From: Burkholderia territorii
GTDB lineage: Bacteria; Pseudomonadota; Gammaproteobacteria; Burkholderiales; Burkholderiaceae
Length of the DNA: 64,000 nucleotides
Assembly (NCBI RefSeq): GCF_902833055.1
Contig: NZ_CADFEJ010000001.1
Span: 62,001-126,000, forward strand
Direction: 5' to 3'
Every line of letters starts with the position of its first letter. Position 1 is the stretch's first letter. Shown piece by piece: positions 28,891 through 39,042 of this stretch. A program made the translations under genes and the position numbers. The notes beneath the pieces were generated by a model. The model was not told where the DNA came from. It was given only the letters and a program-made list of their open reading frames with translations, and searched no databases.

Positions 28891-29076
28891 CGCATTCCGA
28901 GCGGTGAGGCAGTGCCGCGCGGGGGCGGCGGGATCGGACGATGTTAGCGGATTTCCGGAGCGGCAGAAGTGGGCAGTGTCTGCCCGGGCGCCGGCCGCCG
29001 GCCGGCGGTACGCACGTGCTCGACGTTGCGCGGCCGTCTGCAATGCGACGTCACGCGGGCTTCGTGTGTCCGGGCA

Positions 29077-29868
29077 TCACAAGCTCTCGAACGCGAGCGT
29101 CGGCACATCGACGACCGTCGCGCCGCCGTCGGCCACGAGTGTTGCGCCGGTCACGAACGATGCGTCGGGCGAGGCCAGGAACGCGCACACGGCCGCGATC
29201 TCGTCGGGATCGGCCGCGCGCCGCAACGGCACGTCGGCACTGACGCGCGCGTAGGCGCCGTCGAGCGTGTCGCCGTACGCGGACATCAGCGGTTCCATTT
29301 CCGCATCGGCCATCGGCGTGCGCACCCAGCCCGGGCACACCGCGTTCGCGCGCACGCCGTGCGGGCCGTAGTCGCGTGCGAGCGAACGCGCGAGCCCGAG
29401 CAGCGCATGCTTGCCGACCGTATAGCCACATACGCCGGGGCCGGCCGCCAGCGCGGCGATCGATGCGACGAGCACGATGCTGCCGCGCCGCGCGATCAGG
29501 TCGGGCAGGCACGCGCGCGCGCTGACGAACGCGGTGTCGAGGTTCGCATGCATCGCGTCGCGCCATTGCGCGTCGTCGGTTTCGTCCGCGCGGCCGAGAC
29601 CGTGGCCGCCCGCGCATGCGACGAGCGCATCGACCGGGCCGAGCCGTGCGGCGATCTCGGGCACGAAACGGGTCCAGTCGTCCGTGCTCGCGGCGTCGCC
29701 GGCGAGCGCGAAGCCGCCCGTCTCGACGGCTAGCGCGTCGAGCGGCGCCCGACGCCGCCCGATCAGCACGACGCTGTCGCCGCGGGCGGCGAAGCGGCGC
29801 GCGCACGCGGCGCCGATGCCGGTGCCTGCGCCGGTGATTACGATCGTGCGGGGTTGCGGGGGTGCCAT
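29077..29868 (-). CDS. SDR-family oxidoreductase
   Basis: A 263-residue short-chain dehydrogenase. Motifs: TGAGTGIG for the cofactor, ACAGGHG, Ser in VLVASIAAL, and YTVGK as the YxxxK pair; GATLVADGGATVVD at the end. The ATG at 29868 follows CCGGAGAACGAC, a good ribosome-binding site; the longer frame to 30009 is unlikely. It is divergent from the zinc peptidase gene. The substrate is unknown. Confidence 0.9.
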   Translation of the reverse strand: MAPPQPRTIVITGAGTGIGAACARRFAARGDSVVLIGRRRAPLDALAVETGGFALAGDAASTDDWTRFVPEIAARLGPVDALVACAGGHGLGRADETDDAQWRDAMHANLDTAFVSARACLPDLIARRGSIVLVASIAALAAGPGVCGYTVGKHALLGLARSLARDYGPHGVRANAVCPGWVRTPMADAEMEPLMSAYGDTLDGAYARVSADVPLRRAADPDEIAAVCAFLASPDASFVTGATLVADGGATVVDVPTLAFESL

Positions 29869-30294
29869 GTCGTTCTCCGGAAGAGCATCGTTTCCGGTCA
29901 CTTTAGGGCGTGCCGACGCACTGCGGTATCCGCCGAAAGGATGAACGGGAACCGGCCGAACGGTCGAGGGCGGTATCCCGCACCGGGTCGCTCGGTAGGT
30001 CGCGATCATTTTGCAAAGGCTGACGATGTTCGGCGCCGAATCGCTCTATCCTCCGTATTTTTGCGATAAGTCGCAAAAGCCCGGCAAAATGGCGCGGGCG
30101 CGCCCGCGCATCGATGCGTGGCGCGGCGGCCGGCCGATTCCGTCGTGCAAGCGGAGCGGCAGGCGGCAGGATCGGCGTGCGAACGCGCCCGGTCCGGATG
30201 CATCGCGTCTGCCGATGGTGCAGTACGCGGTGGCGGATCGCCCGGTCGCGCGTCGCGCGGTCGGACCATCGACAAGAACAGGGAGGGGCCGGCA
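29869..30294. other. Intergenic region with inverted repeat
   Basis: A gap of 426 bases between divergent genes. It contains a perfect 8-bp inverted repeat, TTTTGCGA, TAAG, TCGCAAAA (30059-30078), and a 12-bp palindrome TTCGGCGCCGAA (30030-30041). Both could be operators for the flanking genes. GGGAGGGG before 30295 is the ribosome-binding site of the peptidase gene. No further gene is seen. Confidence 0.5.
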
Positions 30295-31170
30295 ATGAGG
30301 CTGGACGACGAAAGAGAAAGCGTAAACGTCGAGGATCGACGCGGCGGCGGGTTTGGCGGCGGGCGCGCGACGATCGGCATCGGCACGATCGTGGTCGCGC
30401 TGGCCGCATCGTATTTCTTCGGGATCGACCCGCGCGTCGTGCTCGAGGGCGCGTCCGCGCTGCAGGGCCGGCAGCAGCAGGCGCAGCCCGCGCCCTCGCA
30501 GCACCAGGGCGCGCCGGCGAACGATCCGGGCGCCGTGTTCACGCGCAAGGTGCTCGGCAATATCGAGCGCACGTGGACGGACGTCTTCAATACCCAACTG
30601 CATGCGCAGTACCAGCCGCCGAAGCTCGTGATGTTCACGAACTCGACACCGACCGCATGCGGCACCGGTCAGACTGCGATGGGGCCGTTCTACTGTCCGG
30701 GTGACCGCAATGTGTACATCGATCTCGGCTTCTACGACGAACTGCGCAAGCGGTTCGGCGCGGGCGGCGATTTCGCGCAGGCGTACGTGATCGCGCACGA
30801 AGTCGGCCATCATGTGCAGAACCTGCTCGGCATTTCGGACAAGGTCGATGCCGCGCGCCGCCGTTCGAGCGAAGCGCGCTCGAACGCGCTGTCGGTGCGG
30901 ATGGAGCTGCAGGCCGACTGCTTCGCCGGCGTGTGGGCGAACAACGCGCAGCGCGCGAACCAGCGGCTGATGGAGCCCGGCGATTTCGAACATGGGCTGA
31001 AGGCGGCCGCCGCGATCGGCGACGACCGGCTGCAGCAGCAAGGGCAGGGCTACGTCGTGCCGGAGAGTTTCACGCACGGCACCAGCGAACAGCGCGTGTA
31101 TTGGCTGCGGCGCGGGATGGAATCGGGAGAAGTGAGCGCCTGCGATACGTTCGCCGCGAACGCGCACTGA
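30295..31170 (+). CDS. ypfJ: Neutral zinc metallopeptidase, YpfJ family
   Basis: A 291-residue protein. A charged N-terminus with Gly-rich stretch is followed by one membrane helix (GTIVVALAASYFFGI, residues about 28-42), a Gln/Pro-rich linker, and a peptidase domain. The zinc motif HEVGHH is at residues 168-173, with ELQADCFAG as the third-ligand region about 35 residues later. The family is predicted to be membrane-anchored zinc peptidases of unknown substrate. The start was chosen at 30295 behind GGGAGGGGCC; longer frames are Arg-rich shadows. Confidence 0.92.
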   Translation: MRLDDERESVNVEDRRGGGFGGGRATIGIGTIVVALAASYFFGIDPRVVLEGASALQGRQQQAQPAPSQHQGAPANDPGAVFTRKVLGNIERTWTDVFNTQLHAQYQPPKLVMFTNSTPTACGTGQTAMGPFYCPGDRNVYIDLGFYDELRKRFGAGGDFAQAYVIAHEVGHHVQNLLGISDKVDAARRRSSEARSNALSVRMELQADCFAGVWANNAQRANQRLMEPGDFEHGLKAAAAIGDDRLQQQGQGYVVPESFTHGTSEQRVYWLRRGMESGEVSACDTFAANAH

Positions 31171-31290
31171 CGCGTACGGGGGCTTCGCCACGCTTGCGTC
31201 GCGAGGCTGCGCGTACAGGCACTTGCGCGCAATTCGCCGATCGTTCTGAATCGCGCGCGATTTGCGTGCGCGATCTGTCACACGGCACGA

Positions 31291-31314
31291 TTGCTGTTGC
31301 TGTTGCTGTTGCTG
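31291..31314. repeat. Hexanucleotide repeat (TTGCTG)4
   Basis: Four exact tandem copies in the 357-base gap (31171-31527) before the LuxR gene. The repeat is about 130 bases upstream of the LuxR promoter element and not in a believable coding frame. Confidence 0.95.
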
Positions 31315-31443
31315 TCGCCGTTGCAGACCGCCGACCCGTCGACCCGTCGCCCCGCCGAGCATGCGGCTGCCGGCGGGGCGATCGCCGATTCACGACGCCG
31401 TCGCGATACGGCGAGCGGGATCCTTCCGCCACGCGCGGACGAA

Positions 31444-31486
31444 TTGCCGATTTGTGCTCACCGGCCCATTTCGGCGCCGGTACGCT
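31444..31486 (+). promoter_or_regulatory. Conserved promoter element A, upstream of the LuxR-type regulator
   Basis: TTGCCGATTTGTGCTC at 31444-31459 is followed by CACCGG and, 37 bases from its first T, by TACGCT in the context CGGTACGCTGG. The same arrangement recurs before the aldehyde dehydrogenase, permease and porin genes. There is no good -35 box, so it is likely activator-dependent. It lies 84 bases before the LuxR start and suggests autoregulation. Confidence 0.65.
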
Positions 31487-31527
31487 GGCCCGAACTTCGA
31501 CGCGTTCGGCCGCCGGCCGCTCTCATC

Positions 31528-32268
31528 ATGCCGACCTCACCCGTTCCCGCCGATCACGAAGCCGCCGACTGGCAGCGCGCGCTGCGCGCGTGCGTCGAAG
31601 CGTTCGACGCGTTTGCGAGCCCGTCCGCGATCGTGTTCTACCGGCTCGACCTGAGCGGAGAGCCGGCCGATTTCGAGCTGTTCGGCATGCCCGAGTCGAT
31701 GCATCGCACCTACATCGCGCGCTACCGGATGCTCGATCCGCTGCACCCGTCGCGCTGCGCGGCCGGCGCTCAGGCGGTCGTGACGCTCGCTTCCCAATTG
31801 CCTGACGAAAGACGCGATGCGTCCGCGTACTGGACCCGTTTCCTGCGGCGGCACGATGTCGCCGACGTCGTCGAAATCTGGCTGCGCGACGACGCGGGGC
31901 GGACGGTCGGTGCGTTTTCGCTGCTGCGCTTCGGCAAGAGCGACGCGGGCGGCGACTTGGGCAACGGCACGGCGGGCCGGTTCGCGCCGGGCGAGATCGA
32001 CGCGCTGGCACGGCTGCAACCGGTCGCCGAGGCCGCGCTGGCCCCGTTGCTGCGCGCGCGGCGCGGGATACACCGGATCGGTTGCGACGAGCGGCTGACG
32101 TATCGCGAGGAGCAGATCGCCCGCCTCGTGCGCGACGGCCGCTCGAACAAGGAGATCGCGCGCGATCTCGCGCTCGGCCAGCCGACCATAAAGACGCATC
32201 TGATGCGCATGTACCGGAAGCTCGGCGTGTCGAACCGAACCGGGCTGGTCGGCGCGCTGTTCCTGTAG
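31528..32268 (+). CDS. LuxR-family transcriptional regulator
   Basis: A 246-residue regulator. Residues 1-180 form an unassigned sensing region with hydrophobic and aromatic content; it does not show the autoinducer-binding signature of LuxR/CepR. The C-terminal LuxR helix-turn-helix reads YREEQIARLVRDGRSNKEIA, then GQPTIKTHLMRMYRKLGV, ending three residues from ALFL. The start at 31528 is chosen because it lies downstream of promoter element A. It lies directly before the amine module genes, which carry the same promoter element, so it is the leading candidate for their activator. Confidence 0.88.
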   Translation: MPTSPVPADHEAADWQRALRACVEAFDAFASPSAIVFYRLDLSGEPADFELFGMPESMHRTYIARYRMLDPLHPSRCAAGAQAVVTLASQLPDERRDASAYWTRFLRRHDVADVVEIWLRDDAGRTVGAFSLLRFGKSDAGGDLGNGTAGRFAPGEIDALARLQPVAEAALAPLLRARRGIHRIGCDERLTYREEQIARLVRDGRSNKEIARDLALGQPTIKTHLMRMYRKLGVSNRTGLVGALFL

Positions 32269-32274
32269 TTTTTT

Positions 32275-32433
<159 letters not shown>

Positions 32434-32515
32434 CGATTCATCCGACGATAACGCAACCCTCGCACGCCGCCATTCCACATTCCGGAAGTCACCCGCGTTC
32501 CGGTCCCGCACGCGG

Positions 32516-32559
32516 TTGCCAATTTGCGCTCACCGGGCGCGATCCCTCGTCGATACAGT
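32516..32559 (+). promoter_or_regulatory. Conserved promoter element B, upstream of the aldehyde dehydrogenase gene
   Basis: TTGCCAATTTGCGCTC (32516-32531) followed by CACCGG and, 38 bases from its first T, TACAGT in CGATACAGTGG. It matches element A in 14 of 16 positions and also in the six bases after it. It sits 104 bases before the start codon of the first enzyme gene. Confidence 0.7.
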
Positions 32560-32619
32560 GGTTCGACACCCGCATGCCGGAGCGCACGCGGCCCAACCAC
32601 GACAATCATCGAGACGCCC

Positions 32620-34122
<1,503 letters not shown>

Positions 34123-34181
34123 CGCGCGGCGCCCGTTCCGAACACGCGACAACCGCGAACGATCCGAAAGTGGAGAATGCA

Positions 34182-35522
34182 ATGAGCTACAACGAAGCAA
34201 AATTCTGGCACCCGATGCTGCACCCGAACGAAATGAAACAGCGCAAGCCGATCCGCATCGTGCGCGGCGACGGCTGCTACGTGTTCGATGAAACCGGCAA
34301 GCAGCTGGTCGACGGCGTCGCGGGGCTATGGAACGTGAACGTCGGGCACAACCGCCAGGAAGTGAAGGATGCGATCGTGCGCCAGCTCGACGAGCTCGAA
34401 TACTTCCAGCTGTTCGACGGCATCTCGCATCCGCGCGCGGAAGAGCTGTCGAAGAAGCTGATCGACATGCTGGAGCCGGAGGGGATGCGGCGCGTGCTGT
34501 ACAGCTCGGGCGGCTCCGATTCGATCGAGACCGCGCTGAAGATCGCGCGCCAGTACTGGAAGGTGCGCGGTCAGGCCGACCGCACGAAGTTCATCTCGTT
34601 GAAGCAGGGCTATCACGGCACGCACTTCGGCGGCGCGTCGGTGAACGGCAATACCGTGTTCCGCCGCAATTACGAACCGAACCTGCCCGGCTGCTTCCAC
34701 GTCGAGACGCCGTGGCTGTATCGCAATCCGTTCACGCAGGACCCGGAGGAGCTCGGCCGGATCTGCGCGGAAATGCTGGAGCGCGAGATCCAGTTCCAGA
34801 GCCCCGACACGGTCGCGGCGTTCATCGCCGAGCCGGTGCAGGGCGCGGGCGGCGTGATCGTGCCGCCGGCCAACTACTGGCCGCTCGTGCGCGAGGTCTG
34901 CGACCGCTACGGCGTGCTGCTGATCGCCGACGAAGTCGTGACGGGCTTCGGCCGCAGCGGCAGCCTGTTCGGCAGCCGCGGCTGGGGCGTGCGCCCGGAC
35001 ATCATGTGTCTCGCGAAAGGGATCTCGTCCGGCTACGTGCCGCTCGGCGCGACGGCCGTGAACGCGCGGATCGAGGACGCGTTCGCCGCGAATGCCGACT
35101 TCGGCGGCGCGATCATGCACGGTTACACGTATGCCGGGCACCCGGTCGCATGCGCGGCTGCGATCGCCAGCCTCGACATCGTCGTGAAGGAAGACCTGCC
35201 GGCGAACGCGGCGAAGCAGGGCGCGTATCTGCTCGAAGCGCTGCGGTCGTTCCCCGAACGCTTCGCGGCGGTCGGCGAGGTGCGCGGCAAGGGTTTGATG
35301 CTCGCGCTCGATCTCGTCGCGAACAAGCAGACCCGCGAGCCGATCGACCCGCTTTCCGGCTATGCGAACGCGGTTGCGGAAGTGGCGCGCGAGCACGGTG
35401 TGCTGGTGCGCCCGGTCGGCACGAAGATCATCCTGTCGCCGCCGCTCGTGATCCAGCGCGAGCAGCTCGACAGGATCGTCGGCGCGCTCGCGGCGGGCTT
35501 CGAGGCCGTGCCATTCGCGTGA
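34182..35522 (+). CDS. Class III (omega) aminotransferase
   Basis: A 446-residue pyridoxal-phosphate enzyme. The PLP lysine is Lys279 in CLAKGISSGY; the cofactor-phosphate region SSGGSDSIETALK lies near residue 110, and Asp in LIADEVVTGFGR binds the pyridine nitrogen. It transfers amino groups from a terminal amine, for example putrescine, beta-alanine or a similar omega-amino acid, to a keto acid. GGAGAA precedes the ATG. With the adjacent dehydrogenase and permease, polyamine or omega-amino-acid catabolism is likely. Confidence 0.93.
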   Translation: MSYNEAKFWHPMLHPNEMKQRKPIRIVRGDGCYVFDETGKQLVDGVAGLWNVNVGHNRQEVKDAIVRQLDELEYFQLFDGISHPRAEELSKKLIDMLEPEGMRRVLYSSGGSDSIETALKIARQYWKVRGQADRTKFISLKQGYHGTHFGGASVNGNTVFRRNYEPNLPGCFHVETPWLYRNPFTQDPEELGRICAEMLEREIQFQSPDTVAAFIAEPVQGAGGVIVPPANYWPLVREVCDRYGVLLIADEVVTGFGRSGSLFGSRGWGVRPDIMCLAKGISSGYVPLGATAVNARIEDAFAANADFGGAIMHGYTYAGHPVACAAAIASLDIVVKEDLPANAAKQGAYLLEALRSFPERFAAVGEVRGKGLMLALDLVANKQTREPIDPLSGYANAVAEVAREHGVLVRPVGTKIILSPPLVIQREQLDRIVGALAAGFEAVPFA

Positions 35523-35551
35523 GTCCGTGACGCGGGCATCGCACGACGCGG

Positions 35552-35595
35552 AACCGGCGGTGGAGGGCGGGATTACCCGCTCTTCACCGCCGGTT
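35552..35595 (+). terminator. Long stem-loop after the aminotransferase gene
   Basis: AACCGGCGGTG pairs perfectly with CACCGCCGGTT (11 bp), with further pairing inside. It begins 30 bases after the stop codon. Only three T follow, so termination may be partial. The right arm ends at the first base of promoter element C, so transcription arriving from upstream and initiation downstream meet here. Confidence 0.6.
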
Positions 35596-35638
35596 TGCCG
35601 ATTTGCGCTATGAACGGATTATTTTGCCTGCGTATTTT
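35595..35638 (+). promoter_or_regulatory. Conserved promoter element C, upstream of the APC permease gene
   Basis: TTGCCGATTTGCGCTA (35595-35610) matches elements A and B in 14 of 16 positions, with TATTTT starting 38 bases from its first T. It gives the permease gene its own promoter of the same type. The distance to the start codon (35776) is about 140 bases, so the leader is long. Confidence 0.65.
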
Positions 35639-35775
35639 TTCGACATCGGATCAGCGTTGGATCGACAGGGGCCGGGCGGCGCAGCGCTGAAGCGCCGCCC
35701 CGGCCGACCGCGAAGCACGGAACGGAGCGGGCGCCGCAGCGCCGGCGACGGCCTGAAACAGGGAAGGAGACGAAG

Positions 35776-37278
35776 ATGTCGGGATGGTCTGGAGTGACCG
35801 GCGCCTCGGGCGATACGCCCGCCGGTGCGTCGGCTGAAGCAGGCGGCGGCACGGTGCTGAAGGCGGGCGCGGTCGGTTTTCCGACCGCGCTGGCGAGCGC
35901 CGTCGGCCTCATCATGGCGAGCCCGGTGATCCTCACCGCGACGTCCGGCTTCGGCATGGGCGGCTGGGCGTTCGCGGTCGCGATGATCATCGCGTTCGTG
36001 ATGATGCAGGCGCAGGCGACGACCTTCTCCGAAGCCGCCGCGATGTTGCCGACCGCCGGCTCGGTTTACGATTACCTGTCGTGCGGGCTCGGCCGCTTCT
36101 GGGCGATCACCGGCACGATTTCCGCGTATTTCCTCGTGCACGTGTTCGCCGGCACGGCGGAGACGATTCTCAGCGGCATCATGGCGCTCGTGAATTTCGA
36201 GTCGCTGAACGCCGCGTTCGAGAAGCACAACAGTTCGTGGCTCGTCGGCGTCGGGCTCGTCGTCACGTTCGCGATCACCAACATCATCGGCATCAAGGTG
36301 TTCAGCAAGCTCGAGATCGTGCTGACGGCCGGCATGTGGCTGTCGCTGATGATCTTCGGCATCCTCGGGCTCGCCGCCGCGCCGGCCGTGCATCTCGACG
36401 GCTGGTTCGGCGGCTCGGAAGTCGGCACGTCGGTGCCGGCCGTGCTGTCGCTGGTCGGGATGGCGATGTTCATGTTCGTCGGCTGCGAATTCGTCACGCC
36501 GCTCGCGCCGGAAATGAAGGCGCCGGGCCGCACGATCCCGCGCGCGATGGCGCTCGGCCTCGTCGGCGTCGCGATCTGCATGTTCCTGTACGGCGCGGCG
36601 ATCCGGCGCCAGGTCGCGAACGTGCCGGTGAGCGCCGACGGCCTCACGCATCTGCTCGACACGCCCGGCGCGATTCCCGCGTTCGCGCTGCAGGTGCTCG
36701 GGCCCTTTGGCCGCGTGTGGTTCGGCATCGCGTTCCTGTGCGCGGGCGCCGCGACGATCAACACGCTGATGGCCGGGCTGCCGCGCATCCTGTACGGGAT
36801 GGCGATCGACGGTGCGCTGCCGCGCTGCTTCGCGTATCTGCATCCGCGCTTCAAGACGCCGGTGGTCGGCATCGTCGCGTCGGCGATCGTGCCGATCTTC
36901 CATGCGTGGCTGATCAACGGCAACCTCGACAGCATCCTGCACCTCGTGCTCGCCGCGACCTGCGCATGGGGCACCGCGTATCTGCTCGTCACCGCGTCGG
37001 TCGTGATGCTGCGCATCCGTCGCCCGGACCTGCCGCGCCCGTATCGCTCGCCGCTGTTTCCGCTGCCGCAGATCGTGTCGAGCGTCGGCATCGTGCTCGC
37101 GATCTGGTACATCACGCCGCCCGGCATGAACGCGCGCGACATCTACGTGCCGTTCGGCGCGATGCTCGGGCTCACCGCGCTGTACGCGCTGTTCTGGACG
37201 GTCGTCGTGCAGCGCCGGCACCCGTTCAAAGCGGTGCCGGTCGAGGAAGTGCTGCGCAACGAGCACGTCGCATCGTGA
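35776..37278 (+). CDS. APC-superfamily amino acid/amine permease
   Basis: A 500-residue inner-membrane protein with about 12 hydrophobic helices. Helix 1 region GLIMASPVILTATSGFGMGGWAF and the later SEAAAMLPTAGSVYDY are typical of amino acid-polyamine-organocation carriers. GGAAGGAGACGAAG precedes the ATG, a very strong ribosome-binding site. It follows the aminotransferase gene and probably imports the substrate of the pathway. Its stop codon overlaps the next gene's GTG. Confidence 0.92.
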   Translation: MSGWSGVTGASGDTPAGASAEAGGGTVLKAGAVGFPTALASAVGLIMASPVILTATSGFGMGGWAFAVAMIIAFVMMQAQATTFSEAAAMLPTAGSVYDYLSCGLGRFWAITGTISAYFLVHVFAGTAETILSGIMALVNFESLNAAFEKHNSSWLVGVGLVVTFAITNIIGIKVFSKLEIVLTAGMWLSLMIFGILGLAAAPAVHLDGWFGGSEVGTSVPAVLSLVGMAMFMFVGCEFVTPLAPEMKAPGRTIPRAMALGLVGVAICMFLYGAAIRRQVANVPVSADGLTHLLDTPGAIPAFALQVLGPFGRVWFGIAFLCAGAATINTLMAGLPRILYGMAIDGALPRCFAYLHPRFKTPVVGIVASAIVPIFHAWLINGNLDSILHLVLAATCAWGTAYLLVTASVVMLRIRRPDLPRPYRSPLFPLPQIVSSVGIVLAIWYITPPGMNARDIYVPFGAMLGLTALYALFWTVVVQRRHPFKAVPVEEVLRNEHVAS

Positions 37279-37865
37279 GGCTCGCCTTCGCCCGGTGGCG
37301 CACGGCGCCCGACGCACCGCCGCCCGGCCATCGGCCGGGCGCCGTCGCCGCGCGCGTGCTGGCGGACCTCGGCGCGGTACGCGATGCGAACGGCGGCGCT
37401 GCCGAGACCCGGGCCCGCCTGCCGAACGGCGCGCACGTGAGCATCGACGAACGCGTCGATCGCCAGTTCCTGATGCACACGGTCAACGTGCGGGTGTCGG
37501 TCGACACGGGCGGCCCGGCCGCGGAAGGTCATGCGCGCTTGCTGCAGACCGGCTGGCTGCGGCGCACCGGCATCGCGGCCGCGCCCGCGCCCGGCTGCGA
37601 CCCCGCATTCGTGCGGGCGGTGGCCGCGCTCGTCGCCGATTCGGCCCTTGCCGGCGCGCTGCGCCCGCTGCATCTGACCGACTGCACGATCGCCGCCCGC
37701 GACGGGCGATGGACGCTCGCCGTCGTGCCGTTCGGCGGCAGCGAGATCGTGAACCGGATGCCGTCGTTTCGCCGTTATGTCCGCTTGACCGGCGAGCAGG
37801 CCAGCGCGCTGTCGGCGGCCTGCCTCGCGTTCGAAACTGCACTGCGCGGAATTTTGCGCGGGTAA
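37275..37865 (+). CDS. DUF3156-family protein
   Basis: A 196-residue soluble protein beginning at a GTG that overlaps the permease stop codon (GTGA). The conserved parts are HVSIDERVDRQFLMHTVNVRVSV and FGGSEIVNRMPSFRRYV (bases 37437-37500 and 37730-37780). DUF3156 proteins occur beside amino acid/amine permeases; their role is unknown. The overlap shows translational coupling with the permease, so it may assist transport or its regulation. Confidence 0.85.
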   Translation: MRLAFARWRTAPDAPPPGHRPGAVAARVLADLGAVRDANGGAAETRARLPNGAHVSIDERVDRQFLMHTVNVRVSVDTGGPAAEGHARLLQTGWLRRTGIAAAPAPGCDPAFVRAVAALVADSALAGALRPLHLTDCTIAARDGRWTLAVVPFGGSEIVNRMPSFRRYVRLTGEQASALSAACLAFETALRGILRG

Positions 37866-37920
37866 GCTGTGCCGTTGCGCGCCGTTGCGCGCGCAATGTG
37901 GATTCAGGGTTTCACCGGAG

Positions 37921-38865
37921 ATGCCGATGCTGTTCGAGTCACGCTCACACGAAGACGTGCACGACCACGGGCTCGCGATCGCGGGTTGGCATCAGGTCTA
38001 CCGCCAGATGACGCCGGGCCGGTTCAGAGGCACCGTCACGCAGGTCCTGTACGACGACTTCCACTTCTTTCGCGAGACGACCAACCGGCGAGTCGCGCAA
38101 ACCGGCGTCGCGCCGGCCGGGCGCACGTCGCTCGCGGTGCCGCTGTCGCTGCCGCTCGCCGGCACGTTCCAGGGCCAGCCGGTCGACGGCTATGCGCTGC
38201 TCGCGCTGCACGCCGGCGAGGATTTCGAATTCCATACGCCGGAAGGGATGGGTCTCGTCGGGATCAGCGCCGCGTCGGACATGATCGACGAGCTCTGCGA
38301 AGCGGAGTTCGGCGCGGCCGGCGTGCGCAAGCTGCGGCACGTCACGCGGCTGTCGGACGCCCAAGGCGTCGCGCTCGGCGCGCGGCTGTCGTCGCTGATC
38401 GACGATGCGCAGCGCAACCCCGGCTGCCTCGAATACGCAGCCACGCGCAAGATGTTCCGCGACGCGATGCTCGGCATGTTCCTCGATGCGCTCGACCAGG
38501 GCATCGGTGTCGAGCGCCGCGACATCACGCACGCGACCTACAGCGATATCGTCAGCCGTTGCGAGAAACACCTGCGCGAGCGGCCCGAGGAACCCGTCAC
38601 CGTGCTCGAATTGTGCCGTGCGCTGCGCTGCAGCCGCCGCACGCTTCAGACGAGCTTCCAGCGTGTCGCCGACGTCACGCCCGTCGGCTATCTGCGCACG
38701 ATCCGGCTGAACGCGGTGCGGCGCCTGCTGCGCACGACCTCGGCACAGCAGCTCGGCGTCGGCGAGGCCGCCGCAAGCTGGGGCTTCACCCATCTCGGTT
38801 ATTTCGCACGCGAGTATCGCGACCTGTTCGGCGAGCTGCCGTCGCAAACGTTGCGTCCCGAATGA
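37921..38865 (+). CDS. AraC-family regulator, EutR-like
   Basis: A 314-residue regulator whose layout resembles the ethanolamine regulator EutR: a long N-terminal domain without a cupin signature, then two C-terminal helix-turn-helix units (TVLELCRALRCSRRTLQTSF and GVGEAAASWGFTHLGYFAREY). Gap of 55 bases from the DUF3156 gene on the same strand. It probably senses the amine substrate or a product and controls the module, alone or with the LuxR-type protein upstream. Confidence 0.9.
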   Translation: MPMLFESRSHEDVHDHGLAIAGWHQVYRQMTPGRFRGTVTQVLYDDFHFFRETTNRRVAQTGVAPAGRTSLAVPLSLPLAGTFQGQPVDGYALLALHAGEDFEFHTPEGMGLVGISAASDMIDELCEAEFGAAGVRKLRHVTRLSDAQGVALGARLSSLIDDAQRNPGCLEYAATRKMFRDAMLGMFLDALDQGIGVERRDITHATYSDIVSRCEKHLRERPEEPVTVLELCRALRCSRRTLQTSFQRVADVTPVGYLRTIRLNAVRRLLRTTSAQQLGVGEAAASWGFTHLGYFAREYRDLFGELPSQTLRPE

Positions 38866-38932
38866 CGTTCGCGCACCGCGCCGGTGCGACTGCCGACGCG
38901 AGCTGCCGCATGTCGTCCGCTCGCTGCACGGT

Positions 38933-38976
38933 TTGCTGATTTGGGATAGAGGTCCGGAATTTTCGCTGGATAGAGT
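38933..38976 (+). promoter_or_regulatory. Conserved promoter element D, upstream of the porin gene
   Basis: TTGCTGATTTGGGATA (38933-38948) shares the TTGCYRATTTG core with elements A-C, with TAGAGT starting 38 bases from its first T. The right half of the element differs. It is 67 bases before the porin start codon. Confidence 0.55.
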
Positions 38977-39042
38977 CCTGTCACCCATATCGACAACACC
39001 ATCGATCTGCACTGCGAATCGATGACATCAGAGGGGCGGGAC

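Noticed and set aside
31528..32268. LuxR-type regulator as a quorum-sensing receptor
   Set aside because: The N-terminal part lacks the autoinducer-binding pattern, there is no luxI-type gene, and no lux-box-like site was found.
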